A DNA stretch of 64,000 bases. Source: Marinobacter pelagius. Lineage in GTDB: Bacteria > Pseudomonadota > Gammaproteobacteria > Pseudomonadales > Oleiphilaceae. A program made the translations under genes and the position numbers. Positions 1 through 8,320 of the stretch are shown one piece after another. Position 1 is the first letter of the stretch. Each line of letters opens with the position of its first letter. The DNA lies in assembly GCF_900114925.1 (NCBI RefSeq), contig NZ_FOUR01000002.1, forward strand, positions 124,001 to 188,000, written 5' to 3'. The notes below the pieces were generated by a model, which saw only the letters and a list, made by a program, of their open reading frames with translations, was not told the DNA's origin and searched no databases.

Positions 1-1074
1 TAGAAAGTAATAGGGAATTGAATAGATCACAGAAAGCGGTTGGCCTTGTCCTTCCCGCTTATGGCCTGTCCAGGCCAGACCCACGAAGACAATCAGGCTG
101 AGAAATGCCAGCATGTAAATGCCGTGGGACCGAGCCAGCAACAACGTACTCAGGGCGAGAGTGACCAGGGGTACGAAAGCGATGTAACGCAACAGCTTGT
201 GGGAAACAAGCTGCCAGGCAAACACCGGATCCCGCAACGGATTCATCAGGTGCTTCATATCTTTCAGCGCCCACAGGGCACGAAGACTCACACGTACCCG
301 CATGCTGAATTCGCTGTTGCTGTCGCTCAGGGCTTCTTCTTTCAGCAGGGCTTCGGGCTCGTATACGACCCGATAACCCTGCTCTACCACTTTCAGAGGT
401 TGCACAAAGTCGGGCAACTGGTCAGCCTTGAGCAGTTGGTATAGTGACTTACGCATGGCGTCTATGCCGCCGTCCACGCCAACCACGGATCCGATGCGGG
501 TTTCCTGTTTACGCAGCCAATTCTCGTATTTCATATAGGCGCTGCAACCATCGCCCACCAGGGAACCGTCTTTATTTACATAAACCATCTTCCCGGTAAC
601 GTACCCGACATCGGCGTCCGCGAAATTCCTGCACAATTTACTAACGGCCCGGATGTCCCACTGGGAGTTGGCGTCCGAGAACAGGATGATGTCGCCAGCG
701 GCTTCTGGCACCAGCGTGTTCAGTCCTGAGGTTTTGCCCTGCCTTGGCTCCTGGCGGAACAGACGGATCGGAATACGGGATTCGGCTGCCACACGTTGTA
801 CGATGTCATCTGTTCCATCGTCAGATTCATCCGAGATAACGAGGACTTCCAGTTTGTCCGCCGGGTAATCCAGGTCCACCTTATTCCGAAGCGTCGCTTC
901 GATGTCCTTTGCCTCGTTGTAAGCGGCAATCAGGATAGACACCCTGGGCTGATGATCAGCGCCGACCCTTATGGCCATGGAGCACAAAGAAGCCATCGCT
1001 TTCACCAGGAGCGGGTAACCAAAGTAGATATAGAAAAGCAGTAACAAAGACAGCCAGAACAGTGCGGCTAGCAT
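1..1074 (-). CDS. Family 2 glycosyltransferase of the EPS locus (partial, 3' end outside window)
   Basis: The reading frame is open from an ATG at 1074 to the left edge (358 codons). It starts with a hydrophobic segment (residues 1-28), then has a GT2 fold: an ILIAAYNE strand near residue 48, a DxD-like FSDANS near 133, VVGVDGGIDAMR near 197 and a C-terminal membrane segment. The family transfers sugars from nucleotide-sugars onto a lipid-linked acceptor at the inner membrane; the sugar cannot be told. The ATG overlaps the stop of the deacetylase gene by 7 bases, so both belong to one operon. The stop codon is not visible. Confidence 0.88.
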   Translation of the reverse strand, partial: MLAALFWLSLLLLFYIYFGYPLLVKAMASLCSMAIRVGADHQPRVSILIAAYNEAKDIEATLRNKVDLDYPADKLEVLVISDESDDGTDDIVQRVAAESRIPIRLFRQEPRQGKTSGLNTLVPEAAGDIILFSDANSQWDIRAVSKLCRNFADADVGYVTGKMVYVNKDGSLVGDGCSAYMKYENWLRKQETRIGSVVGVDGGIDAMRKSLYQLLKADQLPDFVQPLKVVEQGYRVVYEPEALLKEEALSDSNSEFSMRVRVSLRALWALKDMKHLMNPLRDPVFAWQLVSHKLLRYIAFVPLVTLALSTLLLARSHGIYMLAFLSLIVFVGLAWTGHKREGQGQPLSVIYSIPYYFL

Positions 1075-1991
1075 GGCGATGTGGATTCCATTCGTTCGTA
1101 CCCGGTGGTTGCCGGTGATTCCATTTCAAGCAGTTGCTGTTTTTTTAGTACATCGCCCATGGCGGTAAAGCTGAAATGTTCCAGCAGCTGTTCCAGCCTC
1201 TGTTCGCACACGTCTAGGTTGTTGTAGTGCCGGAACCGCGAGAACCATTTTACGTCCAGACGTGGCTGGCCCGGATCCACTTCCCAGGGATGGAGATAAA
1301 ACACGAAGGGCCGGCCCTGGCGATTGATGCTGCCCAACCCCCAGCGACTGAACCAGTATGGAAACAGCCGGAAGTATCCCCCGCCAGCAATCGGAAGGGT
1401 GTAACCGGGGAATTTCAGCGTACTCAAAGGGAATTCGGCCAGTTCACAGCCGTTATCGGTAGTGAGCCGGTGAGGCCAGCGCGGTGTTCCCGGCATACCG
1501 TACCGATCGTGGTGTACCGGAAATATCGATGAGTCCCACAAGAATCCCTCCTCGGCCAGTATGTCCAGAGCCCAACGGGACTGGTTGGTAATCGAGTAGC
1601 TGGCAGCGCGATAGCCGGTAACCGGCTCGCCGGTTATGTCCTCGAGAATCCGCTTTGATCGCCGAGTTTCTTCCCTGAATACTTCTGGAGTCTGGTTGTA
1701 GATTAACTGATGGCTATAGCCGTGGCTGGCAATCTCATGTCCGGCTTTCTGGATATCGCGGACCAGCCCGGGCGATTTTTCCGCCACCCAACCCAGGGTG
1801 AAGAAGGTGGCCCGTGTATTATGTCGCTCGAGCAGTTCCAGCAACCGATGGGTATTGGCCTCCACCCGGTATTCCATGGAGTGCCAGTCGTCGCGGTTCA
1901 CAGCCTCGGCCAGAGCGGCTACCTGGAAGTAATCCTCTACATCTATCGTGAGTGCGTTTGCTATCCGCTTGGTGCCGGAATCATTGTCCAT
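1068..1991 (-). CDS. XrtA-system polysaccharide deacetylase
   Basis: The 307-residue protein is a NodB-fold carbohydrate esterase of the type found in PEP-CTERM/exosortase EPS loci. It shows the N-terminal TIDVEDYFQV strand with the catalytic and metal-binding aspartates, ATFFTLGW, and the metal-binding HGYSH motif near residue 90, followed by a DUF3473-like C-terminal part. It probably removes acetyl groups from the growing exopolysaccharide. No signal peptide is evident. The start is supported by AGGAGGG 8 bases upstream of ATG 1991. It follows the barrel gene after 16 bases and overlaps the next glycosyltransferase. In the usual XrtA locus an ATPase gene sits just before the deacetylase; here it is absent. 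Confidence 0.9.
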   Translation of the reverse strand: MDNDSGTKRIANALTIDVEDYFQVAALAEAVNRDDWHSMEYRVEANTHRLLELLERHNTRATFFTLGWVAEKSPGLVRDIQKAGHEIASHGYSHQLIYNQTPEVFREETRRSKRILEDITGEPVTGYRAASYSITNQSRWALDILAEEGFLWDSSIFPVHHDRYGMPGTPRWPHRLTTDNGCELAEFPLSTLKFPGYTLPIAGGGYFRLFPYWFSRWGLGSINRQGRPFVFYLHPWEVDPGQPRLDVKWFSRFRHYNNLDVCEQRLEQLLEHFSFTAMGDVLKKQQLLEMESPATTGYERMESTSPC

Positions 1992-2007
1992 TGGTGCGCC
2001 CTCCTAC

Positions 2008-3294
2008 TCAGAAGAATTGGTAGTTAAGGGAAACCGCAACCCAGTTCTCCTGGTACTCTCTGGATGCAATATCGCTGTTCTTTTGGCGATGTCCGATGGC
2101 GGCACGAATGTCCATTCGGCTGGTCAGCAAGTAATCCAGTCCCATAGACAATGAAGCCAGATCATCTTCTGCACTCTCATCCTCGAACCGCTGATGTTGG
2201 TATGCGGTATCCAGAAACCAGGAAAGCAACTCGGATATGGGCCGGGAATACCGAGCGCCAATCCCGGTCAGCTCTTCCCGGTCGCCGGTTTGCAGATAAT
2301 CACTGCGACTGGCTGATACCGTTCCCAGGAAAGTGGAGCCGTCACTGAATCGGTTGTTGTAACCCATCCTTACAGCTGTCACTTCCACAGCGGTGGATTG
2401 AGTGAGATTGAAGTTGAAGTCCCCGAATTGCACGCCCAGGGTAGACGTCTGATCCGTCAACCTGCGATTGGCATTCAGAGTGAATTCGCTGTTCGGACTG
2501 ATTTCTCGAACCAGGTTTAAGGTGCCTGTGACACCATCGGTGGAGAGTTCCTGGGTGCCCAGCCTTGTTTCCAGACGGTTTACGCCAAGGGAACCACTGA
2601 CTCGGGTTGTCGCCCAGACCTTGTTGAAAGTGCCAACGACGGATTCACGATCGAGCTCTTCTCCAGTGTCCAGCTCCGTGCGCTCTGCACTGGTGGAAAC
2701 ACCAAGTTGGAGGGTCTGGCTGAAACTGTGGTTGTAGGCAACCGTTCCTGTCAGCCGTTCGCTATCTTCTTCTTCCGGTTCTTCAAACTCGGTATTTTCG
2801 TACGCCGCAGAGAACTGGATCTGGTCGACCGGTGTCAACTCCAGCGTGTACACCGGGCCGGTACGGAACACGTTTTTGCGAGTCAGGTTGTCTTGTGTGT
2901 CCGCCGCTCGGGTATCCCTCGTGACCTGACTGATCGTATCGGAGGCCTCCCAGCTCAGACCTTTGGCCAGCTCGCACTGTCCTCGCAGCATGCCACGGGT
3001 GTAGACCTCAGAGTCAAAAGCGTCGTCATGCCAGTAGCCGTAACCCAGTCCCATGTCCACCAATGACGTGCATTGTCCGGGGTCGCTCAGGTGTTGGAAA
3101 TTCAGATTCACCCTTGTTTCCAGGTCACTCTCTTCATTGCTTGAGTCTCGACGCGCGTTGTCCGAAAACCGGTTATCGATTCCTCCCGACAGGCTATTGG
3201 TCGCTGCCATTGTGGGCGCCGTTACTGTTACCAGTAATCCAGTGGCGATGGCGGTAATCCATCGCCTCCTGCCTGATCCGTAAACATCATCCAT
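2008..3294 (-). CDS. PEP-CTERM-system associated outer membrane beta-barrel protein (TIGR03016-like)
   Basis: The 428-residue protein has a signal peptide ending near residue 31 (TMAATNS) and then many alternating strands, ending in a C-terminal aromatic NYQFF typical of outer membrane barrels. By position after the BY-kinase-like gene, and by the conserved beginning (NRFSDNARR), it matches the barrel family that accompanies XrtA EPS loci. It may act in export or anchoring of the polysaccharide at the outer membrane; this role is inferred from context. The start ATG overlaps the end of the upstream gene by 8 bases. Confidence 0.78.
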   Translation of the reverse strand: MDDVYGSGRRRWITAIATGLLVTVTAPTMAATNSLSGGIDNRFSDNARRDSSNEESDLETRVNLNFQHLSDPGQCTSLVDMGLGYGYWHDDAFDSEVYTRGMLRGQCELAKGLSWEASDTISQVTRDTRAADTQDNLTRKNVFRTGPVYTLELTPVDQIQFSAAYENTEFEEPEEEDSERLTGTVAYNHSFSQTLQLGVSTSAERTELDTGEELDRESVVGTFNKVWATTRVSGSLGVNRLETRLGTQELSTDGVTGTLNLVREISPNSEFTLNANRRLTDQTSTLGVQFGDFNFNLTQSTAVEVTAVRMGYNNRFSDGSTFLGTVSASRSDYLQTGDREELTGIGARYSRPISELLSWFLDTAYQHQRFEDESAEDDLASLSMGLDYLLTSRMDIRAAIGHRQKNSDIASREYQENWVAVSLNYQFF

Positions 3295-4195
3295 TGATGA
3301 CAGCTCCTACAAACTTTTCGGGATCAAACGCCTGAGCTGCATTTTCCGCGGCGCTCGCAGTAATCTTGCCGTGCGGTACCACCAGCATTGAGTAGTCACA
3401 CAACTCACCAAGGATGCGCGCATCGGGCGAATCAGCGATGGGCGCCGTGTCCAGAACGATAAAACGATCCGGATAGCGGCGCCGAATGGCATGCAGAAAC
3501 TGCCTCATCCGGAAAGAAGTGAAGAACTCCGCCGGATTTTCACGCCGGCTACCGGCCGGGATCAGCCTCAGACGCGGAATACCGGTGGGGTATATGATGC
3601 CCCCTATGTCGTAATCCGAGTCTTCAAGGAAATCGGTCAGTCCTGTATCCGAAGCCAGTTCGAGCTGGGAGTGCAACGTGGGATTACGCAGATTGCAGTC
3701 AATTATGAGAGCGGTTTTGGATTGGTCAAAAGCAAATGCTGCTGCCAGATTGAGGGCCATAAAGGATGTTCCGGCTCCTTCACAGGCCCCGCTGACCACC
3801 AACGTAAAGTTATTGCCACCGGATAGTTCCAGCAGTTTTGTCCGCAGGTGGCGGAACCGATTGACCAATTCCCGATCCCGTGACTCCGGATAAATAATTC
3901 GCCGTTCGTCCATGTCGTCACGAGTGAGACGACGAGGCTCCTGCATCTTGACGATCTGTTTGCTGATCACATACCTGTCGACAGCGCCGGGACCCAGCTC
4001 CAGCGAGCTCGGTACCAGCATGCGGGAATCATCCCACTGGGGAAAGTCGCGGTCGTCTCCGCTATCCCGAACGGCGCCCCTTTTTTGCAGGTCACCTGTC
4101 CGTTCTTTTCCGTTGATATCCCCGGCACGGGATGCACTATCACGGGGGCGGGTATCAGACTCCATCTCTTCCCTGTCCTGTTTATGCTCTGTCAT
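3287..4195 (-). CDS. BY-kinase-like XrtA-associated protein, Walker A lysine missing
   Basis: The 302-residue protein resembles the cytoplasmic tyrosine autokinases that pair with Wzz-type chain-length proteins. The P-loop region reads GACEGAGTS (residues 136-144), with Thr143 (codon ACA at 3767-3769) where the family has the nucleotide-binding lysine. Walker A' (ALIIDCNLRNP) and Walker B (FIVLDTAPI) look intact. There is no C-terminal tyrosine cluster. The protein is therefore probably a non-catalytic regulator of the chain-length protein, or uses altered nucleotide binding. The start is the ATG at 4195, which overlaps the Wzz stop in TGATG; an upstream in-frame ATG at 4261 would read through the Wzz gene and is less likely. 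Confidence 0.85.
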   Translation of the reverse strand: MTEHKQDREEMESDTRPRDSASRAGDINGKERTGDLQKRGAVRDSGDDRDFPQWDDSRMLVPSSLELGPGAVDRYVISKQIVKMQEPRRLTRDDMDERRIIYPESRDRELVNRFRHLRTKLLELSGGNNFTLVVSGACEGAGTSFMALNLAAAFAFDQSKTALIIDCNLRNPTLHSQLELASDTGLTDFLEDSDYDIGGIIYPTGIPRLRLIPAGSRRENPAEFFTSFRMRQFLHAIRRRYPDRFIVLDTAPIADSPDARILGELCDYSMLVVPHGKITASAAENAAQAFDPEKFVGAVING

Positions 4196-5721
4196 CAGAT
4201 AACTCCCATCAGAGCAGCACCGGCGACACCACCATAAGCAGCTATTACCAGCGCAATGCATATACCGACTAAAACGGTCAAACGGCGGTCTTTGCGTTTC
4301 TCGTAAGGTGTTCGTACCTTTGGAATTTCTTCCAATATCGGCAGACCAATACCATCTTCAAGCTGTTTCCGGACCCGTACCCGAGGGTCAATCTGCAATG
4401 CACCGGCCGCCAGCCCGAACGGAGCCAATGCACCGAGAATCAGGCCCGCTGAGGCAAACATCGGAAACTTGGGACCACTCGGAGCCAGGGGGTATTGCGC
4501 AGTTTCAATGATGCGGAAATTCAAACCCTGACCTTCGATATCCAGATGCATGGACACCCTTGCCTTTTCACGGCGCTTGAGCAGGTCATTGTAGATCTGT
4601 TCGTTCACTTCCATATCCCGCGTGAGTTCGGAGTACTGTGCCTTGTTCTCCTGGATGCGCTCCATGCGCTTTTCCTGCTCCGCAATCAGCTGCTTGAGCG
4701 ACTCGATACGTGATTCCTGGGTGCGGATGCTGGCGCGGGTTTTGGCGACTTCTGCACTGATGTCCTGGTAAAGAGGATTCACCAGCTGCTCACCTCCGCT
4801 GGGAGCCTGAGCCAGCTCCCCGCTTTGAGCAGCGCTGTCCCTCTGATTTTTCAGCTCTGCAATCTGCTCCTTGAGAATGACAATGTCCGGGTAGGTGTCA
4901 TGGTATTGCAGGCGCATTTCATCGAGGAGTGCCTCTTTCTCGCGGATTCTGCGGGTGTAAGCGTCCACCGTACGTCCCTGGCTGAACATGGGTTCCACAC
5001 TCTGCAGGTCTGACGCCAATGACTGTGCTCGCGCCATCAGCTCTGTGCGCTCGAGCTCTGCCAATTCCAGCTGTCTGCGGAGACTGGCCATGCGAGAATT
5101 CGCTTCGCTTTCCGTGCCGTCGACGTTCTCCGAGAGAAAATTCTTCAGCTTCTGTTCTACATCGGCGAGGATCGATTCGTAGTTTTTGACCTGTTTATCG
5201 ATGAAATTGTAGGCGTTCCGGCTTTCTTCGCGTTTGTTTGCCGAATTCTCTGCAATAAACGCCTGACCCAGTCGCTGTGCAATACGATATGCCTGCATGG
5301 GTGACTCGGAGGTATAGCCAATACTGAAATAGCGATCGCCTCGTGGGCGCACGAACATATTGGCGCGCAGCATCGCGATTCTCTCCTCTCTTGCCTCGTC
5401 GGAGAGTTGGTCTGCCCCCTCGCTGAATATGTTTGTGTCATCAGCAACCCGCGACATGACATCCCTGGACCAGAGCATCTCTCGCGCTGCGGAAGTGCGC
5501 TCACTGATCTCCGTGGTTACGGCACTGCCTTCCATCAGTGGACGAATTATGTTCTGGTCATCTACAAAAATGACAACCTGGGACTGGTACTTGTAAGGCC
5601 ATATAAAACCAGCCCCCAGTACAGAAAAACTGACAATCACGAACAGTAGGAAGGCCAGCCACTTGCGTGACCTCAGCTCCCTGAACATTTCTGACGGAAT
5701 CTTATCGAACGGAAGTGCCAT
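4195..5721 (-). CDS. XrtA-system polysaccharide chain-length determinant (Wzz/PCP type)
   Basis: The 508-residue inner membrane protein begins with a cytoplasmic segment, has a transmembrane helix at about 20-42, a long periplasmic coiled-coil region (about 160-420) and two C-terminal transmembrane helices (about 440-460 and 482-505). This is the architecture of polysaccharide co-polymerases that set chain length with the Wza-like exporter and a BY-kinase. Its length fits the XrtA-associated family rather than short O-antigen Wzz proteins. It overlaps the kinase-like gene by one base and follows the export gene after 56 bases. Confidence 0.9.
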   Translation of the reverse strand: MALPFDKIPSEMFRELRSRKWLAFLLFVIVSFSVLGAGFIWPYKYQSQVVIFVDDQNIIRPLMEGSAVTTEISERTSAAREMLWSRDVMSRVADDTNIFSEGADQLSDEAREERIAMLRANMFVRPRGDRYFSIGYTSESPMQAYRIAQRLGQAFIAENSANKREESRNAYNFIDKQVKNYESILADVEQKLKNFLSENVDGTESEANSRMASLRRQLELAELERTELMARAQSLASDLQSVEPMFSQGRTVDAYTRRIREKEALLDEMRLQYHDTYPDIVILKEQIAELKNQRDSAAQSGELAQAPSGGEQLVNPLYQDISAEVAKTRASIRTQESRIESLKQLIAEQEKRMERIQENKAQYSELTRDMEVNEQIYNDLLKRREKARVSMHLDIEGQGLNFRIIETAQYPLAPSGPKFPMFASAGLILGALAPFGLAAGALQIDPRVRVRKQLEDGIGLPILEEIPKVRTPYEKRKDRRLTVLVGICIALVIAAYGGVAGAALMGVI

Positions 5722-5777
5722 CTCTTTTACCTGCTAACCGGTTCCGCTATTTGCATTCAACAACAGTGTAGTTGAGC

Positions 5778-6422
5778 TCAAAAACGTCTTTCCGGAACGG
5801 TCAGGATATCTCCGGGCCGCATACGGTAGTTGGTAGAGACGTCACCCTTGTTAAGGATGTCGTCCAGACGGACTGGAATGGCTACCACCTTGTCGCCAAC
5901 CAGTCGGTAAAGCATGGAATCATTGAGGTTCGCAAACGGATTCGCACCGCCAGCACTCAGTACCATGTCCAGTACTGTCATTCCGGACCTGTGAGGCACA
6001 GAAATGGATTGATTGACGGCACCCGTTACCCGTACCCGGTCGCTGAATTCATGGCTACCCATGGAGGTCACGACTACGGTCACCTGGGGCTCACGAATAT
6101 AAGCTGCCAGGCCCCGTTCAATCTCATCGGCAAGCTGTTCCGGAGTTTTCCCGGTGGCTTTGATATCGCCTATCAAGGGCATGGAAACCCTGCCGTCAGG
6201 CCTGACGGGAACATTGATGCTCAGGTCGGCGTTACGCCAGACAGAGATCTGGATTGCGTCGGTAGGTCCGAGTATGTACTCGTCTACGCTGGTTGAAGTC
6301 TGAAGGCTGAGGGCTTCGTTGATGGCTTCCTGGGAAGATGGCTGGGGGCCAGCACAACCCGTAACAAACGCTACCGCAGACAGGGATAACACCAATCCCT
6401 GCAAAGAATACTTCAATGACAT
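5778..6422 (-). CDS. Wza-like polysaccharide export lipoprotein (XrtA type)
   Basis: The 214-residue protein starts with a lipoprotein signal ending in VTGC (Cys23). The polysaccharide-export domain follows (YILGPTDAIQISVW and the VRPDGRVSMPLIGDI block, about 50-125), then one SLBB-like domain (VTGAVNQSISVPHRSGMTV). It should form the periplasmic and outer-membrane part of the secretion channel. ATG 6422 is preferred over the TTG at 6428 because GAGAGG lies 7 bases upstream. At about 214 residues it is shorter than E. coli Wza (379), as usual for exosortase loci. Confidence 0.9.
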   Translation of the reverse strand: MSLKYSLQGLVLSLSAVAFVTGCAGPQPSSQEAINEALSLQTSTSVDEYILGPTDAIQISVWRNADLSINVPVRPDGRVSMPLIGDIKATGKTPEQLADEIERGLAAYIREPQVTVVVTSMGSHEFSDRVRVTGAVNQSISVPHRSGMTVLDMVLSAGGANPFANLNDSMLYRLVGDKVVAIPVRLDDILNKGDVSTNYRMRPGDILTVPERRF

Positions 6423-6481
6423 TGTCAAACCTCTCTCATTCCGTGTTTTTGTCCATGTCTCGGGGAGAGCTGATCCCGAAA

Positions 6482-7894
6482 CTATCTTGATCCTTTCTTG
6501 AACAATACCACCTCTACTGTCTGAATTATAATCAACAAATCCAGAAACAGGCTTTGGTTCTTGATGTAGTAAAGGTCATAACGAAGTTTCTCCCTCGTGT
6601 CCTCTTCGTTGTCTGCGTAGGCAAAGCATAGCTGAGCCCAGCCAGTCAAACCCGGTTTCACACGGTGGCGTTCACTGTAAAAGGGAATCTTCTCCGTAAG
6701 CTGCTCCACGAACACCGGTCGCTCGGGTCGGGGACCAACGAAGGCCATGGTGCCGTTCAGTACATTTAGTATCTGGGGCAGCTCGTCAATTCGCACCTTG
6801 CGGATAAACTCTCCCACTTTGGTCACCCGGGCGTCGTTCTGGCGTGCCCAGACGGCACCATTTTTTTCGGCGTCGGTAACCATTGAGCGAAACTTGTGCA
6901 CCTTGAACACGCTGCCGTTAAGCCCCACTCGCTCCTGGCTGTAGAAAACGGGAGCCGATAGACCGTCTTCGATTTTTATGGCGATGGCGGTGAGCAGCAT
7001 CAGTGGAGAGGTTGCCACCATCAAGGCGCTTGCCGCCAGAATATCCAGTGAACGTTTCCCAACCCCATAAACGGAAGAGACGGTAAATCCATCGGAGAAA
7101 ACGAGCCAGCCCCGGGTAACCATTTCCAGAGCCACTTTCCGGGACTCCCGTTCGTAGAAGCTTGCGCCATCAACAATGCGCACACCTTCCATTTTGCATT
7201 CCAGCAGGTCTTCCATAGGCAGGCCCTTACGGCGATCATCAACCGCCACCACAATCTCATGTACCGGGTTCTGGATAATGTACTGGTGCAATGTGGTGGC
7301 GATGTTCAGCAGATACTCTTGGCTGATTTCGATAGGTTCATCCGGCATTGGGACAAAACCGGTGAGCATGAATCCCTTCCGGTTGAAGGGCGTCCTGAGA
7401 TCTTCCTGGATCTGCCTCGCCCGATAACCCGCTCCGAGCACAAGCACTTTGCGCTTGAAGGCTTCTTTGCCAACGGCGGCAAAGAATACCGGGCGCGCAA
7501 TCCCCAGCAGGAAAAGCCCGAAAACAGGACCGGTCGTCAAGACACTGCTGGAGCCGATGTACCACAGCCAATCCTCCGAAAGCAGGTACACGAAGCCACA
7601 GAAAGGAATACTCACAATCAACGCCATGATGGTACGAAGCATCATGCCGGACATGCCCTCTTCCGTGCGGGACTGCTGCACCCCGATAGCCACCATCACC
7701 AGAAGGTTCAGTGCCGAAAACGCAATGATCGATGGCAGCAGGAGGTTCAGGTTTTCCAGAAAGAGGTGGAGATCGCCGAAGTAAACAAAGAAAACGGCAA
7801 GCGCGAACGCAAACCCCAGCACCACAAAATCAATGAGGCCAAGTATGACGTACGGAACATGTAAATAGTGCTTGAACAATCTGACGTGGGCCAC
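6482..7894 (-). CDS. EpsB-like undecaprenyl-phosphate sugar phosphotransferase (XrtA/TIGR03013 type)
   Basis: The 470-residue protein has four N-terminal membrane helices (about 13-135), a CoA-binding-like soluble domain (about 145-260) and a C-terminal bacterial sugar transferase domain with its own membrane segment (about 283-303). The catalytic block contains ERVGLNG, KFRSM, RIDELPQ and GPRPERP. It should start EPS repeat-unit synthesis by placing a sugar-phosphate on undecaprenyl phosphate. The start is GTG 7894, with AGGAG 6 bases upstream. It is the first large gene of the operon, about 300 bases downstream of a sigma-54-like promoter. Confidence 0.9.
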   Translation of the reverse strand: MAHVRLFKHYLHVPYVILGLIDFVVLGFAFALAVFFVYFGDLHLFLENLNLLLPSIIAFSALNLLVMVAIGVQQSRTEEGMSGMMLRTIMALIVSIPFCGFVYLLSEDWLWYIGSSSVLTTGPVFGLFLLGIARPVFFAAVGKEAFKRKVLVLGAGYRARQIQEDLRTPFNRKGFMLTGFVPMPDEPIEISQEYLLNIATTLHQYIIQNPVHEIVVAVDDRRKGLPMEDLLECKMEGVRIVDGASFYERESRKVALEMVTRGWLVFSDGFTVSSVYGVGKRSLDILAASALMVATSPLMLLTAIAIKIEDGLSAPVFYSQERVGLNGSVFKVHKFRSMVTDAEKNGAVWARQNDARVTKVGEFIRKVRIDELPQILNVLNGTMAFVGPRPERPVFVEQLTEKIPFYSERHRVKPGLTGWAQLCFAYADNEEDTREKLRYDLYYIKNQSLFLDLLIIIQTVEVVLFKKGSR

Positions 7895-7951
7895 GTCAAC
7901 TCCTTTTGCTGCTCACAACAATAAAACGCATCCAATGCGTTTTTTGCAGCG

Positions 7952-8161
7952 TCACTTGAATTTAAGTGTAATGTATATTCCTGCCCCTGCAATTACCGGC
8001 AAACAAAATGCACCTATCCAAGTGTAAAGAAAACTGACATACGAATTCTGATGAAGTTTCCGGTTTTCTTTAGCGCAGAGTAACGAAGTCGTTGACGCGG
8101 GAGCCGAGGAGCATGAGCCAGGCAAAAGCCCGACTGTGATTATAGTTTTTAGCCTTTTCAT
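7952..8161 (-). CDS. Small membrane-protein ORF in the leader of the EPS operon
   Basis: This 69-codon ORF begins at ATG 8161 with GGAG 7 bases upstream and ends 57 bases before epsB. The product has a hydrophobic N-terminus with LLPGSC, a polar middle, and a C-terminal membrane segment (about 42-65) ending in KFK. I do not recognise it. It would be the first gene transcribed from the promoter at 8211-8226. The RNA across it also contains a perfect 10-base inverted repeat (8025-8034 and 8063-8072), so the region could instead be a regulatory leader that is only incidentally open. Confidence 0.42.
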   Translation of the reverse strand: MKRLKTIITVGLLPGSCSSAPASTTSLLCAKENRKLHQNSYVSFLYTWIGAFCLPVIAGAGIYITLKFK

Positions 8162-8210
8162 ATCAGTACTCCATTTACCTGACGTAAATGCCTTTGGCAA
8201 AACTAAGTGA

Positions 8211-8226
8211 TGCATGGCTCGTGCCA
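8211..8226 (-). promoter_or_regulatory. Sigma-54 (-24/-12) promoter of the EPS operon
   Basis: Read on the minus strand the site is TGGCACGAGCCATGCA, which differs from the consensus TGGCACG-N4-TTGCA at one position and has the required GG/GC spacing. It lies just downstream of prpD and fires toward the EPS genes; the start site would be near 8200, 39 bases before the small ORF and about 305 before epsB. PEP-CTERM/XrtA loci are commonly linked to PrsK/PrsR, an RpoN-dependent system, which fits. Confidence 0.8.
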
Positions 8227-8320
8227 AAATAATATTTATTTATTTTTCCGCCACTTATAAATCCACCTCACAAACGGTGTAAATTAAACTGACACTTACT
8301 GTAACCCGGGTGTATCACAT

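Larger units (their letters stand above)
7895..8320. other. Intergenic leader between prpD and the EPS operon
   Basis: This 426-base stretch holds the sigma-54 site (8211-8226), the small ORF (7952-8161) and an inverted repeat with arms TAAAGAAAAC/GTTTTCTTTA at 8025-8034 and 8063-8072. Nothing else was recognised; it is more AT-rich than its neighbours. Confidence 0.6.

Noticed and set aside
7747..7992. 81-codon frame at the start of epsB
   Set aside because: It overlaps the EpsB coding region in another frame; the EpsB start has a good ribosome site.
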